38,224 nucleotides of DNA from Chara braunii. Lineage: Eukaryota > Streptophyta > Charophyceae > Charales > Characeae. Position 1 is the stretch's first letter; each line of letters begins with the position of its first letter. The notes beneath the pieces were generated by a model. That model worked only from the letters and a program-made list of their open reading frames with translations, had not been told where the DNA came from and did not search any database. Positions 20,346 through 29,770 of this stretch are shown in pieces. The stretch is from assembly GCA_003427395.1 (NCBI GenBank), contig BFEA01000195.1, positions 1,819,481 through 1,857,704 on the forward strand, read 5' to 3'. The translations under genes and the position numbers were made by a program.

Positions 20346-21020
20346 AAAAAAGACTCAATTAGGAAATTAGCTAATCTAGAATGCCAACTCGAAATCTAGG
20401 ATCTGATAATATCAAAGTCCTGATCAGTAAAACTTTCTCATAATGAAATTTGACGAGTACCCTGAGATGATCACAAAGATGATGGATAATGATGACAATG
20501 TTGATGATTATTCCTCTCCACCCCTCCCCTTCTTCCATGTTCTCTCCTCCTCTCCCCCCATGTCCTCTTCTCCTCTCGCTGCCTTCGCTGAGCTGAACTC
20601 CGCTATCAGCATGAAGCTCCTATCAGCCCCAACGAGAGAGAGAACCTTCCCATTCCCTTCTACCTTGAGGTAACCAGTTCCCCCAAAAGGTGTACCTCAA
20701 AACTAATCCTCTGACCCAGTTTGCCTCCACTAGGAGATAGTGAGGAATTGTGGTTTTTGATAGTGATACTACCATTAACGAAGGAGATTGCCAAACGTAC
20801 TACTATGTACGATAAACCAAATATTCATATTGATAATTATAATAACATAATTATGTTATAACTTATAAATAAAGTATCGAATAAGTCTTCGAGTATTTCA
20901 TAGGAATAGAATCTAGGCTACCAAAAAGGCCCAGGTCCACTTACCCGCTCATACCAAAAAGAAAAAAAGAAAAAAAAGTATATATGTTTTAATTAAAAAT
21001 TTTAATGTAAATTTGGTAAT
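20346..21020. other. Unassigned sequence
   Basis: An open 76-codon frame at 20443-20673 (MKFDEYPEMITKMMD...) is followed by a GTAACC donor-like site, but it is Ser/Pro-rich and matches nothing I know. The remainder is AT-rich. Confidence 0.3.
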
Positions 21021-21347
21021 GAATTTCGATGTGACCTTAAGGCAAAAGTTGTTCAGCTCATTTTTTTGCAGAACACAGTTTGTTTTTGGAGTTTTTGGAT
21101 TTTTATTTTGTTTTAGTTTTTTTGTTGGACCTTCCCTAGTCCTTGCACGGTTGGGCCGCTCTTGAAAATAGGATGGACACGTGGCACGGTTATCTAACCC
21201 TTGTTTACAAGCTACCCCTTCCTGAAATGTTGAGGGACGTTGGACCCGCTTTCCAGTTGATGCTGCTCCCCACCAATAGATGGAGCCTCCCCAAGAATGC
21301 TAGTGGTGTCTGCTCTTATCAGCATCCCTAACACTCATTCGGGTTGA

Positions 21348-21399
<52 letters not shown>

Positions 21400-21425
21400 G
21401 ACCTGGGCGGCCAGGCTGGTAACTT
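21021..21425 (+). repeat. Repeat X, plus-strand copy, split by a retroposon
   Basis: 21021-21158 (GAATTTCGATGTGACC ... GGACCTTCCCTAGTCCTTG) and 21398-21425 (GTGACCTGGGCGGCC, AGGCTGGTA) are collinear with the reverse complement of 22232-22403. There they are only about 15 bp apart; here they are separated by 239 bp ending in a 43-base A run. Confidence 0.75.
21159..21397 (+). mobile_element. Poly(A) retroposon (tail-motif family) nested in repeat X
   Basis: Contains the tail motif at 21233-21286 (GGGACGTTGGACCCGC, TTTCCAGTTGATGCTGC, TCCCCACCAATAGATGGAGC) and ends in 43 A (21355-21397). It interrupts repeat X, whose intact relative shows the empty site. It has no ORF. It is either a SINE or a very short 5'-truncated LINE copy. 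Confidence 0.7.
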
Positions 21426-21664
21426 GAAATATAAAAGATTATTGCAGCTATTTATACACGCTCTTTCTATTTACATTATAAATAAAGTATAATATAAATA
21501 AAAAGAGTTCTAAATTCTAATTGTCGGATATCCATCATGCGACCTGCTCACCTAGTGCAACCGATATGTCTGATGGGTTGGAGGCCAAAAACGGCCTTTG
21601 TTTTAACCGCCACGTTTTCCAAGCAGAAAAATGTACTTCTCGTTCAATCAAGCCGCTGCTCGCC

Positions 21665-22018
21665 AGACTCTATCTTCGGATTTTCGTAGAGCAATGGTCA
21701 TTCTCGTAAACTAGAAGGGCGATCATGATGACGTCTGAAATTGGTGACCCATATCCAAGTTAAACAATGTATACAAAGTTTTTGCCAAAGTTCTCACTTC
21801 ATGTATAGAAGGCCTCCTGAACTCTCTTATCCATTTTACTCATACTGGTTTCGAACCACGGTACCAGGATTACGAATAATATCTCGATTGCAAAGCAAAG
21901 CATGGACCTCGTCGAGACTGCTCCGGATGTACTTCCTATTGTTATTTTAGAATCTAGACTTTGTAAAGGCCTATGACAAAGTTAGGTGGGCTCTTTAATG
22001 AAGGGCTCCAACATACTA
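21665..22018 (+). pseudogene. LINE reverse transcriptase, central block (relic C, part 2)
   Basis: Reads DFRRAMVILV, stop, KGDHDDV, then PISKLNNVYKVFAKVLTSCI and EGLLNSLIHFTHTGFEPRY. After a frameshift come RITNNISIAKQSMDLVETAP and DVLPIVIL, and in a third frame DFVKAYDKVRWALL. These are reverse transcriptase blocks in order: NWRPISLLN..YK, Q.GF..GR.I.DNI and the catalytic LLDF.KAYD.V.W. At least two frameshifts and several stops are present. The sequence would follow 18735-18985 in one LINE. Confidence 0.7.
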
Positions 22019-22231
22019 AACCCCGCCGCGATGTCCCTCTAGCCCTCCCCCCTTCTCCACCTCTATCTCTCTCTATGTATCCTCTGTGCTCATGACCGCC
22101 GGGTCAAACTCGGATTGCGGTCAGGATCCCGACCAGTGGCCACGACCCACGTGGTCGGGCGAGGCCGATAAGTTATTGTACTAAAAATAAGAGGGCTTGT
22201 AAGGTTTGAAAAGCCCTACAACCTAGGCTAC

Positions 22232-22403
22232 CAGCCGGGCCGCCCGGGTCACCCAATTATCTCGGGTGGCCCGACCCTGTAAGGACTAGGGAAGGTCCCA
22301 GTCAAAAAGAAAAAAACTAAACAACCCAAAAAATCCGAAAAAAAACTATGTTATGCCAAAAAATAAACTGAACAACTTTTGTCATAGCATCACATCGAAA
22401 TTC
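22232..22403 (-). repeat. Repeat X, minus-strand copy (uninterrupted)
   Basis: The reverse complement reads GAATTTCGATGTGATGC, ACAAAAGTTGTTCAG, GACCTTCCCTAGTCC, CGGGCCACCCGAGATAATTG, GGTGACCCGGGCGGCCCGG. It is collinear with 21021-21425 minus the insertion. Similarity may extend left to about 22086. The CCCGGGCGGCCCGGC-type sequence at 22232-22246 is itself palindromic. Confidence 0.75.
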
Positions 22404-23174
22404 TTTACGAAATAGTTTTGGGAAGACGCGGAACCTGCATTGCAGCGGTGCAATAGCGCAATAGGCACGCGGTGTCGAGCTTCATGTTTAGGGTTAGGCA
22501 GACAATGTCCAGCAGCCATAGCCCGACGCGCTCAGCAGGAGCGAGACGGTAGTTCCACGTAGCAACTGCGACACCAAAGGAGCAGAGCAGGAAGCATGTG
22601 TTGGGTTGGATTGTCCTTTTTGCGTCGTAGTGGGAAGAAGGGGAGGACAGGATGACGGAGGAGCGAGGAGGAGGGAAGGGGTGAAAACCGTGAAGAATAC
22701 ACCGAACATATTGAACAAAAGAACGCGGTGGAGTACGCGTCCTTCTTATGGAACAGGGATAGTAACTATACTATCTTGAGACTGTCCATGCATCGAGACA
22801 GTCACTCTCTTTCGGTATAAGGAACAATAAGAATCTTGGCTATCACGAATGGTGACAGTGGAGGCAGCAGCCAAGGAGGTAAGATATCTTCCTATCCCAA
22901 CCACACCTTATTGTCTCTCTGTGTGCGCCCAGAGCCTCAACCAATAAAAACTAATCTCCTAATGCTTTCCAAAACTAACGTTTTTTCCGGCCAAACACTG
23001 CGCTTTTTGTTTACAGAGATAAGGCAGTTTTGGGCCTTGTTTTCTCTCGTCCTCCGGTCGGATGTGGAATTGCTTCCTGTCTTAGCCACCAGGTATCCAG
23101 CTCTGAGCATACCGAATCCGAGGGGTCTTATCTTTTTGTCACACATTGAGACTATGGCGGTCTATCCTTGTTTC
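22404..23174. other. Unassigned sequence
   Basis: No gene, RNA or repeat that I can support. The open frames are short and overlap on opposite strands. Confidence 0.35.
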
Positions 23175-23824
23175 GGTTTCTTGTCCCATCGGGGGATATA
23201 CCTGGTGGGAATGGCTCGGGGCGACATTCGTTGAGCCCTCAATCTTCATCTGCATTGTCGCCTTTCTCCGGGACATGTGACCCAACTCTCCTAGACCCGG
23301 TGTTTGCGTAAAAGGGGGTCTGGATGACTAGGTCGCTCTCGGGTGGGGATCTTTCGTGAGATAGCGAATCGGCGAAAAAACAAGCCGACCAACGTGGGGA
23401 AAATGACCTTTTCTCCGCTTTCACGATTTTCGGCGAGATTCATTGGTTTCTCATTTGTTTTAAGTCCTCCTTTTCGCCTCTCCTTGGGCCAGGGCGTCCA
23501 ATCCACCAAGGACTGTACTTTGAGTCAAAGGGGGGCCGTCCGACTTGGCCTGCGTATCTGCGGAGTCTGCCAAGAAGCAGTGAATCAACCTTAAAGTTAT
23601 AGCGGTCTAACCATTTTTTCGGCTTCTTTTTCCGCCTGGGGGAGGTACCTGGTGGGATTCGTCCTGCGTGGCATTCATTGCGTTCTCAGCCTTGGCCTGT
23701 ATTTTCGCCTGTCTCTGGGAAAGGGGAACAAACCCTCCTTATCCTGACGCTTGCGTGAAAGGGCGCCCGACAGTCTAGGTCGCTGTTGGGTGTGGATCTT
23801 GCATGAGAAAGCGAATCTGCAGCA
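23175..23824. repeat. Diverged tandem duplication, period about 445 bp
   Basis: 23175-23375 and 23619-23824 share, in order, GGTACCTGGTGGGA-like, TGCGTGAAAGGG-like and CTAGGTCGCT-GGGTGTGGATCT blocks. The segment 23393-23548 (GGGAAAATGACCTTTTCTCC ... TTCGCCTCTCCTTGGGCCAG) recurs at 24957-25114. So the second unit appears to be split by about 1.1 kb of inserted sequence. Confidence 0.6.
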
Positions 23825-24511
23825 CGAATACTATATTCAGAGGAGTGGCAAAACTGCATGAACAACGTGCTCGCAGCCCTTAGGCTGCGGTATAGTGGGC
23901 TTCCGCGTCTGTGTCAAGGTGTCGCATTTTTGGCGGCGGGCGACCAGGACGCAAAGTGGGTTCTTAGGGAGCAAAAAAATTTGGGGGACCGGTCCTTGGC
24001 AAAACTGCGACTACCTACAGCTAGCTCTGCTAGAACGGGGAGTTTTGGAAGTAGGAAGGACCGGTCCTCTGGTGGAAGTGGACCCCAAAAAGAAGTGGGG
24101 GGCGTTGGACCGGACCCCGGGTAGAAGCGGACTCCAAAAAGAAGTGAGGGCATGTGAACTGCAAAAGGTCCCTCAGGCCCAGGCATTGAGCCCCGTCTTC
24201 TCAAAATAGGGAGGTCAGGCACAACGAAATAGGCGTTTTGCAAGAGGCAACTTTGGCCATTTTCTGTGCTCGAACGAAGATGCACAAAAATCTGAAATTT
24301 TGAGAATTCATAGATGAGGTCATGTTCTTTCCATAAATAATTATAGAACATTAAAAAAAAAAATTTACATTGCGAAATAATGGTCGCCCCGATTCGGCAC
24401 ATTGTCCATTTTTGCCACTCAGCCATTCCTGGGCCAATAAATTTAAAAAAATCATTCCAACTGCATAATAGATCAGGGCCGCAATTTTGACTTATATTTA
24501 ATTTTGCCATT

Positions 24512-24514
<3 letters not shown>
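23825..24514. other. Unassigned sequence inside the split duplication
   Basis: Contains a 33-bp diverged direct repeat (GAAGTGGACCCCAAAAAGAA at 24077, GAAGCGGACTCCAAAAAGAA at 24124). No convincing coding signal. Confidence 0.35.
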
Positions 24515-24568
<54 letters not shown>

Positions 24569-24887
24569 CAACAAACGGAACAAAACTTTTTTTCTCTCTC
24601 TCTCTCNNNNNNNNNNNNNNNNNNNNNNNNNNNNNNNNNNNNNNNNNNNNNNNNNNNNNNNNNNNNNNNNNNNNNNNNNNNNNNNNNNNNNNNNNNNNNN
24701 NNNNNNNNNNNNNNNNNNNNNNNNNNNNNNNNNNNNNNNNNNNNNNNNNNNNNNNNNNNNNNNNNNNNNNNNNNNNNNNNNNNNNNNNNNNNGGTAGCCC
24801 CCCCCCTCCCTCTCTCTCTATTTCTTTCTCTCTCTCACACTCATAACAATAAATGGAACAAAACTCTCTCTCTCTCTCTCTCTCTCT
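24515..24887. repeat. (TC)n microsatellites around an assembly gap
   Basis: TC runs at 24515-24565, 24594-24606, 24809-24834 and 24865-24887; N at 24607-24792 (186). The spacer AACAAACGGAACAAAACT before the gap recurs after it as AACAATAAATGGAACAAAAC, so the TC/spacer unit is itself repeated. Confidence 0.9.
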
Positions 24888-24956
24888 TGTGTTAGCTCTT
24901 AGTCTCATTGATTTGACTACCTTAGGGCTGCGTTCCCCACGCCCACGCGGTAGACA

Positions 24957-25114
24957 ATTGGAAAATGACCTTTTCTCCCTCTTCACAATTTTGATGGGAT
25001 TCATTGGTCTCACAGCTGTTTAGACTCCTCCTCTTCGCCTTTCCTTGGGCTAGGGGGTCCAGTTCACCAAGGACAACGTTTTGCGTGAAAGGGGGGGGCT
25101 GAACGACTAGGTCT
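24957..25114. repeat. Second copy of the GAAAATGACCTTTTCTCC segment
   Basis: Collinear with 23397-23548: GGAAAATGACCTTTTCTCC, ATTCATTGGT, CTCCTCCTCTTCGCC, CCAAGGAC. See the duplication at 23175-23824. Confidence 0.7.
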
Positions 25115-25210
25115 CCGTCCTTACGGAGACTGATTTTCTTACACTAGGTAGGAAGAGTACCAAGAAACCTATCCCAGTATGAGAGGTAAGCAGTTATGTG
25201 TCCGAAACTA

Positions 25211-26690
25211 GATTTAACGCAGGGTCCGCGTTAAATAATTTAACGCGCGTTAAATTCACGTTCAACTCCCGTTCAAACGCACGTTGGACGGGGAAAAACG
25301 GGGTCCGCAATGGTTTTTTTCCTAGGCTAAACATAATCGAAAAAAAAATGAAAAAAATGGGGTCGTAGATCTTTCGAGGTCTACGACCTCATATTTTTAT
25401 TTTTATTTTTTAAGCTTTTAATATATTTTTAAAAAATCAAAAACATAAGCACAATGGAAAAACAAAAACAAGAAATGACATGACTCTTTTTTTTTTTGTT
25501 TCGCAAAGATTTTATAAGGGCTAAAACAAAAACAGAAAAAAAAATAAAAAAATAGGGTTATAGATCTTTCAAAGATGTACAATACCATAAACAACATATT
25601 TTTGTTTTTTTTTATAACTTCGTGTATTTAAAAAAAAATCAAAACCATAAACAACATATTTTTTGGCCTGCATTGCTTAGGTTATCTTGCTGGGTAAACT
25701 CCCTGATGGGTAGACTCCTCGATTCGGCCTGCTTCGTTCACTGTTGTTGCAACCACCACCATCAAATCATTTGTGATCTAATAGCTGGGAAACACTTTGC
25801 CGTGATTTCCAGTGAGAGGTCTCTGTTTTTTTTGTTTTTTTTTGCCTTTCTCCTGTTTTCTTAGCTCCGAAACTCGTAATGAACCTGTCAGGCCGCTCCC
25901 ACTCAGTGTGACACTGGATCGGCCACACTCCAATCTGTCTGCTCATGGGACTATGCCCCTGGTGCTTGTCAATGTGGCCTGGTCGAAGTTGCTCATGGTC
26001 CTGAGTGCTGGTCACATTGAGGTAGTCTAGGCTAGATAGGATCTGCCATCTATAATCAGGGCGCCGAGCGCCTGATAGGATATCAACATTGGTTCTTCAT
26101 TGATAATGATGATGAGACTTTACCAACATTGTCAATTATGAGTTCTTGGTGTCTTCTTATTTGATGAAACTCGTGATGCAATTTTGCTGTTGGTAAGAGG
26201 TTCCGACTATCTGGTCTTGTGTATGTGATGCTGTTTGATTGCTGAAATTCGCTATTGCTAATCTTCCTTGCACAGTAGAAGAAAAAAAAAAAAAAAAAGA
26301 CAGACCCAAATCACCTTCCCAAACCCATATCGCCAGCCCCCAGTTTTCAACGGGAAAAAACTATATCCCTCAAAAGAGAAACAATGGACACACGCCAACA
26401 ATCATGCACACACACACACACACACACACACACTTACAAATACACACATACACAAACACACACGCATACATTCATATTCATGCACAGACACACTCTCACG
26501 TGCAGGCACACACATACAAGCACACACAACACACCTACACACACATAACTGGGGCGTTGGGAGTTGGGTGATGTGGGGGCGGATGAGACGCGCGGGAGCG
26601 GCCCATTTTCGTGTTTAACGCGAATGTAACGAGATTTTTTTGAATTTAACGGGATTCAATGGGAGTTTACTTCCCCCGTTCTACGTTAAA
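25211..26690. mobile_element. Possible non-autonomous transposon bounded by TTTAACG boxes (tentative)
   Basis: The left 70 bases hold TTTAACG/CGTTAAA boxes in both directions (25211-25255), and the right 70 bases (26617-26690) hold four more. The style is that of the hAT-like element at 19590. AGGTAAGCA left (25186) and AGGTAAACA right (26700) could be a diverged duplication, but clean terminal repeats are not visible. The interior has no gene; it includes a hairpin GTCGTAGATC/GGTCTACGAC (25354-25379) and a CA tract. Confidence 0.3.
26406..26547. repeat. (CA)n microsatellite, degenerate
   Basis: A pure CA run to 26433, then CA-rich sequence with interruptions. Confidence 0.9.
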
Positions 26691-27333
26691 AAGGTACACA
26701 GGTAAACAAAGTACTTCATCAAGGACAAACCCATACGGAGTGCTACTGTGTACTCTTGCGTTAGCAAGTAATGAGCTCCCCGGCTATGCATAGAAAAAAA
26801 ATGAACAATAATTTACTCGTAGGGTTTTATTAACCCAACCTCTTCGAGGCGTAGTACCTGGGGGATAGGAGGTACCATACCGACAGATCGACAAATCGAG
26901 ACGATGCGCTTCCAAATAGACCTCCTTTTGAGTGTCTGTACAGGTGGCGGTTAGTGAGACAGAATGCATCCAGAAGGTGCAACTGAAAATCTTCAATGGG
27001 GCATGTACACTCCATTCTGGAAAAGGCCACAGAGATCAGGAAGCGGGGGAAAAGGGAGGAGTGGCGGAGACACCATTCAAGGAAACAGGGAGGTGGCAGG
27101 GGAGAGTAGTCAGGGGCAACAACTGTATAGTAAGGGGGAAACGAGGCTTTCGAGTTTACGGCGGAATAAGAGAGGGGGGAGGGAAACAACATTAAAGTTG
27201 GAAACGGGAAAAGCGGGAAAAGCAGGGTGAGAAGAGCAGAACACATGATTCGTGAAAACCCCACAAAACCACAAAACCCAACATAATGATTTTGTATAGA
27301 GCGGAAAAGTAGAAGTCAAACTTTTATTTTTGA
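26691..27333. other. Unassigned sequence with a MITE-terminus-like segment
   Basis: No gene supported. At 27247-27292, GATTCGTGAAAACCCCACA, AAACCACAAAACCCAACAT resembles the end of the MITE at 32772-33705 (ATTCGTGAAAACCTAACA, AAACTAGAAAACCTGACAT). No matching second end was found nearby. Confidence 0.4.
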
Positions 27334-27377
27334 CAAGCTAAGCGCCCGCGGTGCGGGCGGTGCGGGCCACGCCCGCA
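27334..27377 (-). other. Candidate Helitron 3' terminus: two perfect GC hairpins
   Basis: 27343-27359 is CGCCCGC-GGT-GCGGGCG and 27361-27377 is TGCGGGC-CAC-GCCCGCA, each a perfect 7-bp stem. On the minus strand, the direction of the Helitron genes, the outer hairpin is followed 9 bases later by CTTG and then T. Helitrons end in a GC hairpin about 10 bases before CTRR and insert before T. Position and structure fit, but CTTG is not a canonical CTRR end, and no 5' TC end was identified. Confidence 0.4.
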
Positions 27378-27414
27378 GAAGTAAGAGTAACTGGCTACGA
27401 AGTGCAACTTTAAT

Positions 27415-27517
27415 TTACGAATAAAAAAAATAACAAATAGAAAAAAAAAAGGTAACAGAAAGGGCGAGGAGAGACAGAGATAGACAAAGAAAAAAAATAA
27501 AAAAATAAAAATAAAAT

Positions 27518-27549
<32 letters not shown>

Positions 27550-27551
27550 GA

Positions 27552-27602
<51 letters not shown>

Positions 27603-27603
27603 C

Positions 27604-27635
<32 letters not shown>

Positions 27636-27680
27636 GAGCAACGAAAGAGCAAATAACAAAAAAAACGAACACGAGTAAAA
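27415..27680. repeat. Purine-rich tract with (GATA)n and (GA)n
   Basis: GATA repeats at 27520-27549, then GA repeats with CAGA interruptions to 27634, in an A/G-only plus strand. Apparent ORFs on the minus strand are Ser/Leu/Phe low complexity. A short TA run lies at 27815-27834. Confidence 0.95.
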
Positions 27681-27861
27681 AAAAAAAAAATGTTTGACAT
27701 GAAGATTTTTCATTTCATTTAAGTAATCAAGTGGCCGCAGTATGATCAAGGCATAATTATTACGCAGTGGAATCAATATTGACTTAAAAAAACGGAATAG
27801 TATTACGTTAAAACTATATATATATATATATATATGTATTATTTTCTCTCTCCTTCCCCCC

Positions 27862-29692
27862 TTAATTATTTGTCTTTCCCTTCCCATCTCTCTTGTAGGG
27901 GTAATTATGTAACTGAAACCGAAGACGGCCATCTAAGAATTTATCATTAAGGTAACGCCTGGACAACCGCTCAATCAACATCTTTGTCTTCCTATCTCTC
28001 TTATAAGACCAATCAACTTCCTTCACTGGAACGATATTCTTGCACCACCTCATAAAAACAAAGTCGTTGCAACACTTTGCGATGATACTCCTCGAAAGTT
28101 CCGAATCAAGTCTGTCTTTGCCGATTGTAATCGAGATGAATTGTAGCATCCACACATCTTCAAGTGTTCATACTCGTATTCATTTTCGCTGCTGCTTCCA
28201 CAATGTTTTGCACCATGTGTGAACTGTTAAGGTAGGACAGGTGTGCAAGTGTCTTTTTCAGACCAATAGATTCAACAGAGTCGTGCATGGAAATGTTAAA
28301 ATTAGAAGAACTTGGTTGTTCCAATGGTTCTGTATGGACATGCAGATGATTTCTTGATGGCGTATGAGCGGGCACAACACAGCAATCAGTAGACGGAGTA
28401 GCCGTAGCCGCCGGCAAAGCAGAAACAACAACAAAAGTAGTGGCAATCGATGTTGACACATTGGAGGGTGAAGCATAATCCGCAAGACGTTGAAAATTTG
28501 GAGGAGATGCTGCTTGAAGGGGGAGTCTACGGACCGGAACAGAATGAGGAGTGGAAGAAGCAACCACAGGAGGAATCCTTTTGAGAAACTGCTGTATCCG
28601 TGCATATTTGTGAAATGTTTGGGGAATGGTCCCTTCTGACGGACAATGCGGCAAATCAAACGTCATCCTAATAATCTCCTCATTACAGAGAGCGATGAAC
28701 TCATCGTTCAAAAGTGATTGCAACATGAAAGAAGCCTCCAAATCTGAAACATTCAACGCGTCTGAAAAATGAGGGAATCGTCGTTCCAACCACATATTAA
28801 TGAGTTTTTTTCATTTCCACTCTAGGAAGTTTTCCCATATTCGTACATCTTTCACGATTGTGGCACTTCTGACAATTTGAAACATTTCAAAAACCACGTC
28901 AGTCAAGACATTTTGGATGTTAACCTTCTTCGCATCGTCAAACCATCTAGCAAGGTAAACATGTGGATTCAGAGTGTGAATTGTGGGTGCATCGTTATCA
29001 TCGGGCACCACAATAACCCCCGGAGGATTTTGTGGTTGCGATGTGGCACAAACATATCTTTCGCGTTCACTGCGTTGAGATTGTGAAGACGAATCATGAA
29101 CACGTGCACGTCCAGCAAGCGGTGCACAAAATGCAAGAGATGAAAGTGCATCATTAGAGAGCGTATTCAACACTCTTACAATCTGAGTTCCCGTTTCATC
29201 AACAACAAGTTGTCGTCCCACCTGATTATCAGCCAAGGTAGACTCCAGCATTTCGGGGGAATCCAAAAGATTAGTTTTCGCACCCGACTCCTTTTCCTCT
29301 TGAAAGTAGATTCAACATAATCTTCTTTCAAATCGTCCGACGGTATCATCTTCATCATCGACAAATGTAAGGTTGACAAGCCTACCCGACTGACCTCTAC
29401 GCGAACCATCCCTATCAGCACGACAATCGTCCCCACCCCCTTCCACAACCATGTTCTCAGCATCATCAAGGGTTTTCCCTTGCGAACATCGACGTTCAAC
29501 CTCACCAAGAACATGAGGATCGTCCTGAGGATGTTCACTTCCAAGATTGACCGACCTCTTATCATTTCCACTTTTTTTCAACCTCTTTGAATGTTCGGCT
29601 CTAGGTTTCGATGTAACGTTCATATCATTGTGAGTGGTATTGTTGTTTCTCATTGCTTTCCTCTTAGCACGAGTGTTGTACTTATGCGGCAT
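27862..29692 (-). pseudogene. Unrecognised second gene of the Helitron, about 610 codons, lightly damaged
   Basis: ATG at 29692 opens MPHKYNTRAKRKAMRNNN, a basic NLS-like start, with SKRLKKSGNDKRS soon after. One frame then runs to 28160, broken only by TGA at 29312-29314 and 28811-28813. Both are plausible CGA-to-TGA changes, since reading continues smoothly into IYFQEEKESGAKTNLLDSPE and KKLINMWLERRFPHFSDALN. At about 28160 a one-base shift passes into TLEDVWMLQFISITIGKDRL and on to TAA at 27862. The middle, NPHVYLARWFDDAKKVNIQN and VLTDVVFEMFQIVRSATIVK, looks helical; a Pro/Ser/Thr-rich linker follows (28590-28330), then a C-terminal domain with CCNDFVFMRWCKNIVPVKEV and KRDRKTKMLIERLSRRYLND. 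It has no OB-fold/RPA, OTU, endonuclease or zinc-finger signature that I can see. It starts 78 bp after the helicase stop, on the same strand. Function unknown. Confidence 0.6.
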
Positions 29693-29770
29693 TCAGGAGT
29701 CGCCTGCAAAGAAAAAATATGATAAAATTATTTGGAATGTTAAGGCTCGATGAAAAAAAAAACGAAGGAC

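Noticed and set aside
20443-20673. 76-codon ORF followed by a donor-like GTAACC
   Set aside because: Low-complexity Ser/Pro middle, with no supporting second exon or homology I can name.
26100-26190. C/D-box snoRNA-like signals (ATGATGA, TGATGAA, CTG)
   Set aside because: Boxes are common words in this AT-rich region; there is no terminal stem and no clear D box in the right place.
27324-27932. 202-codon minus-strand ORF
   Set aside because: Mostly Ser/Leu/Phe/Ile from GA, GATA and A-run translation; the real second-gene frame ends at 27862.
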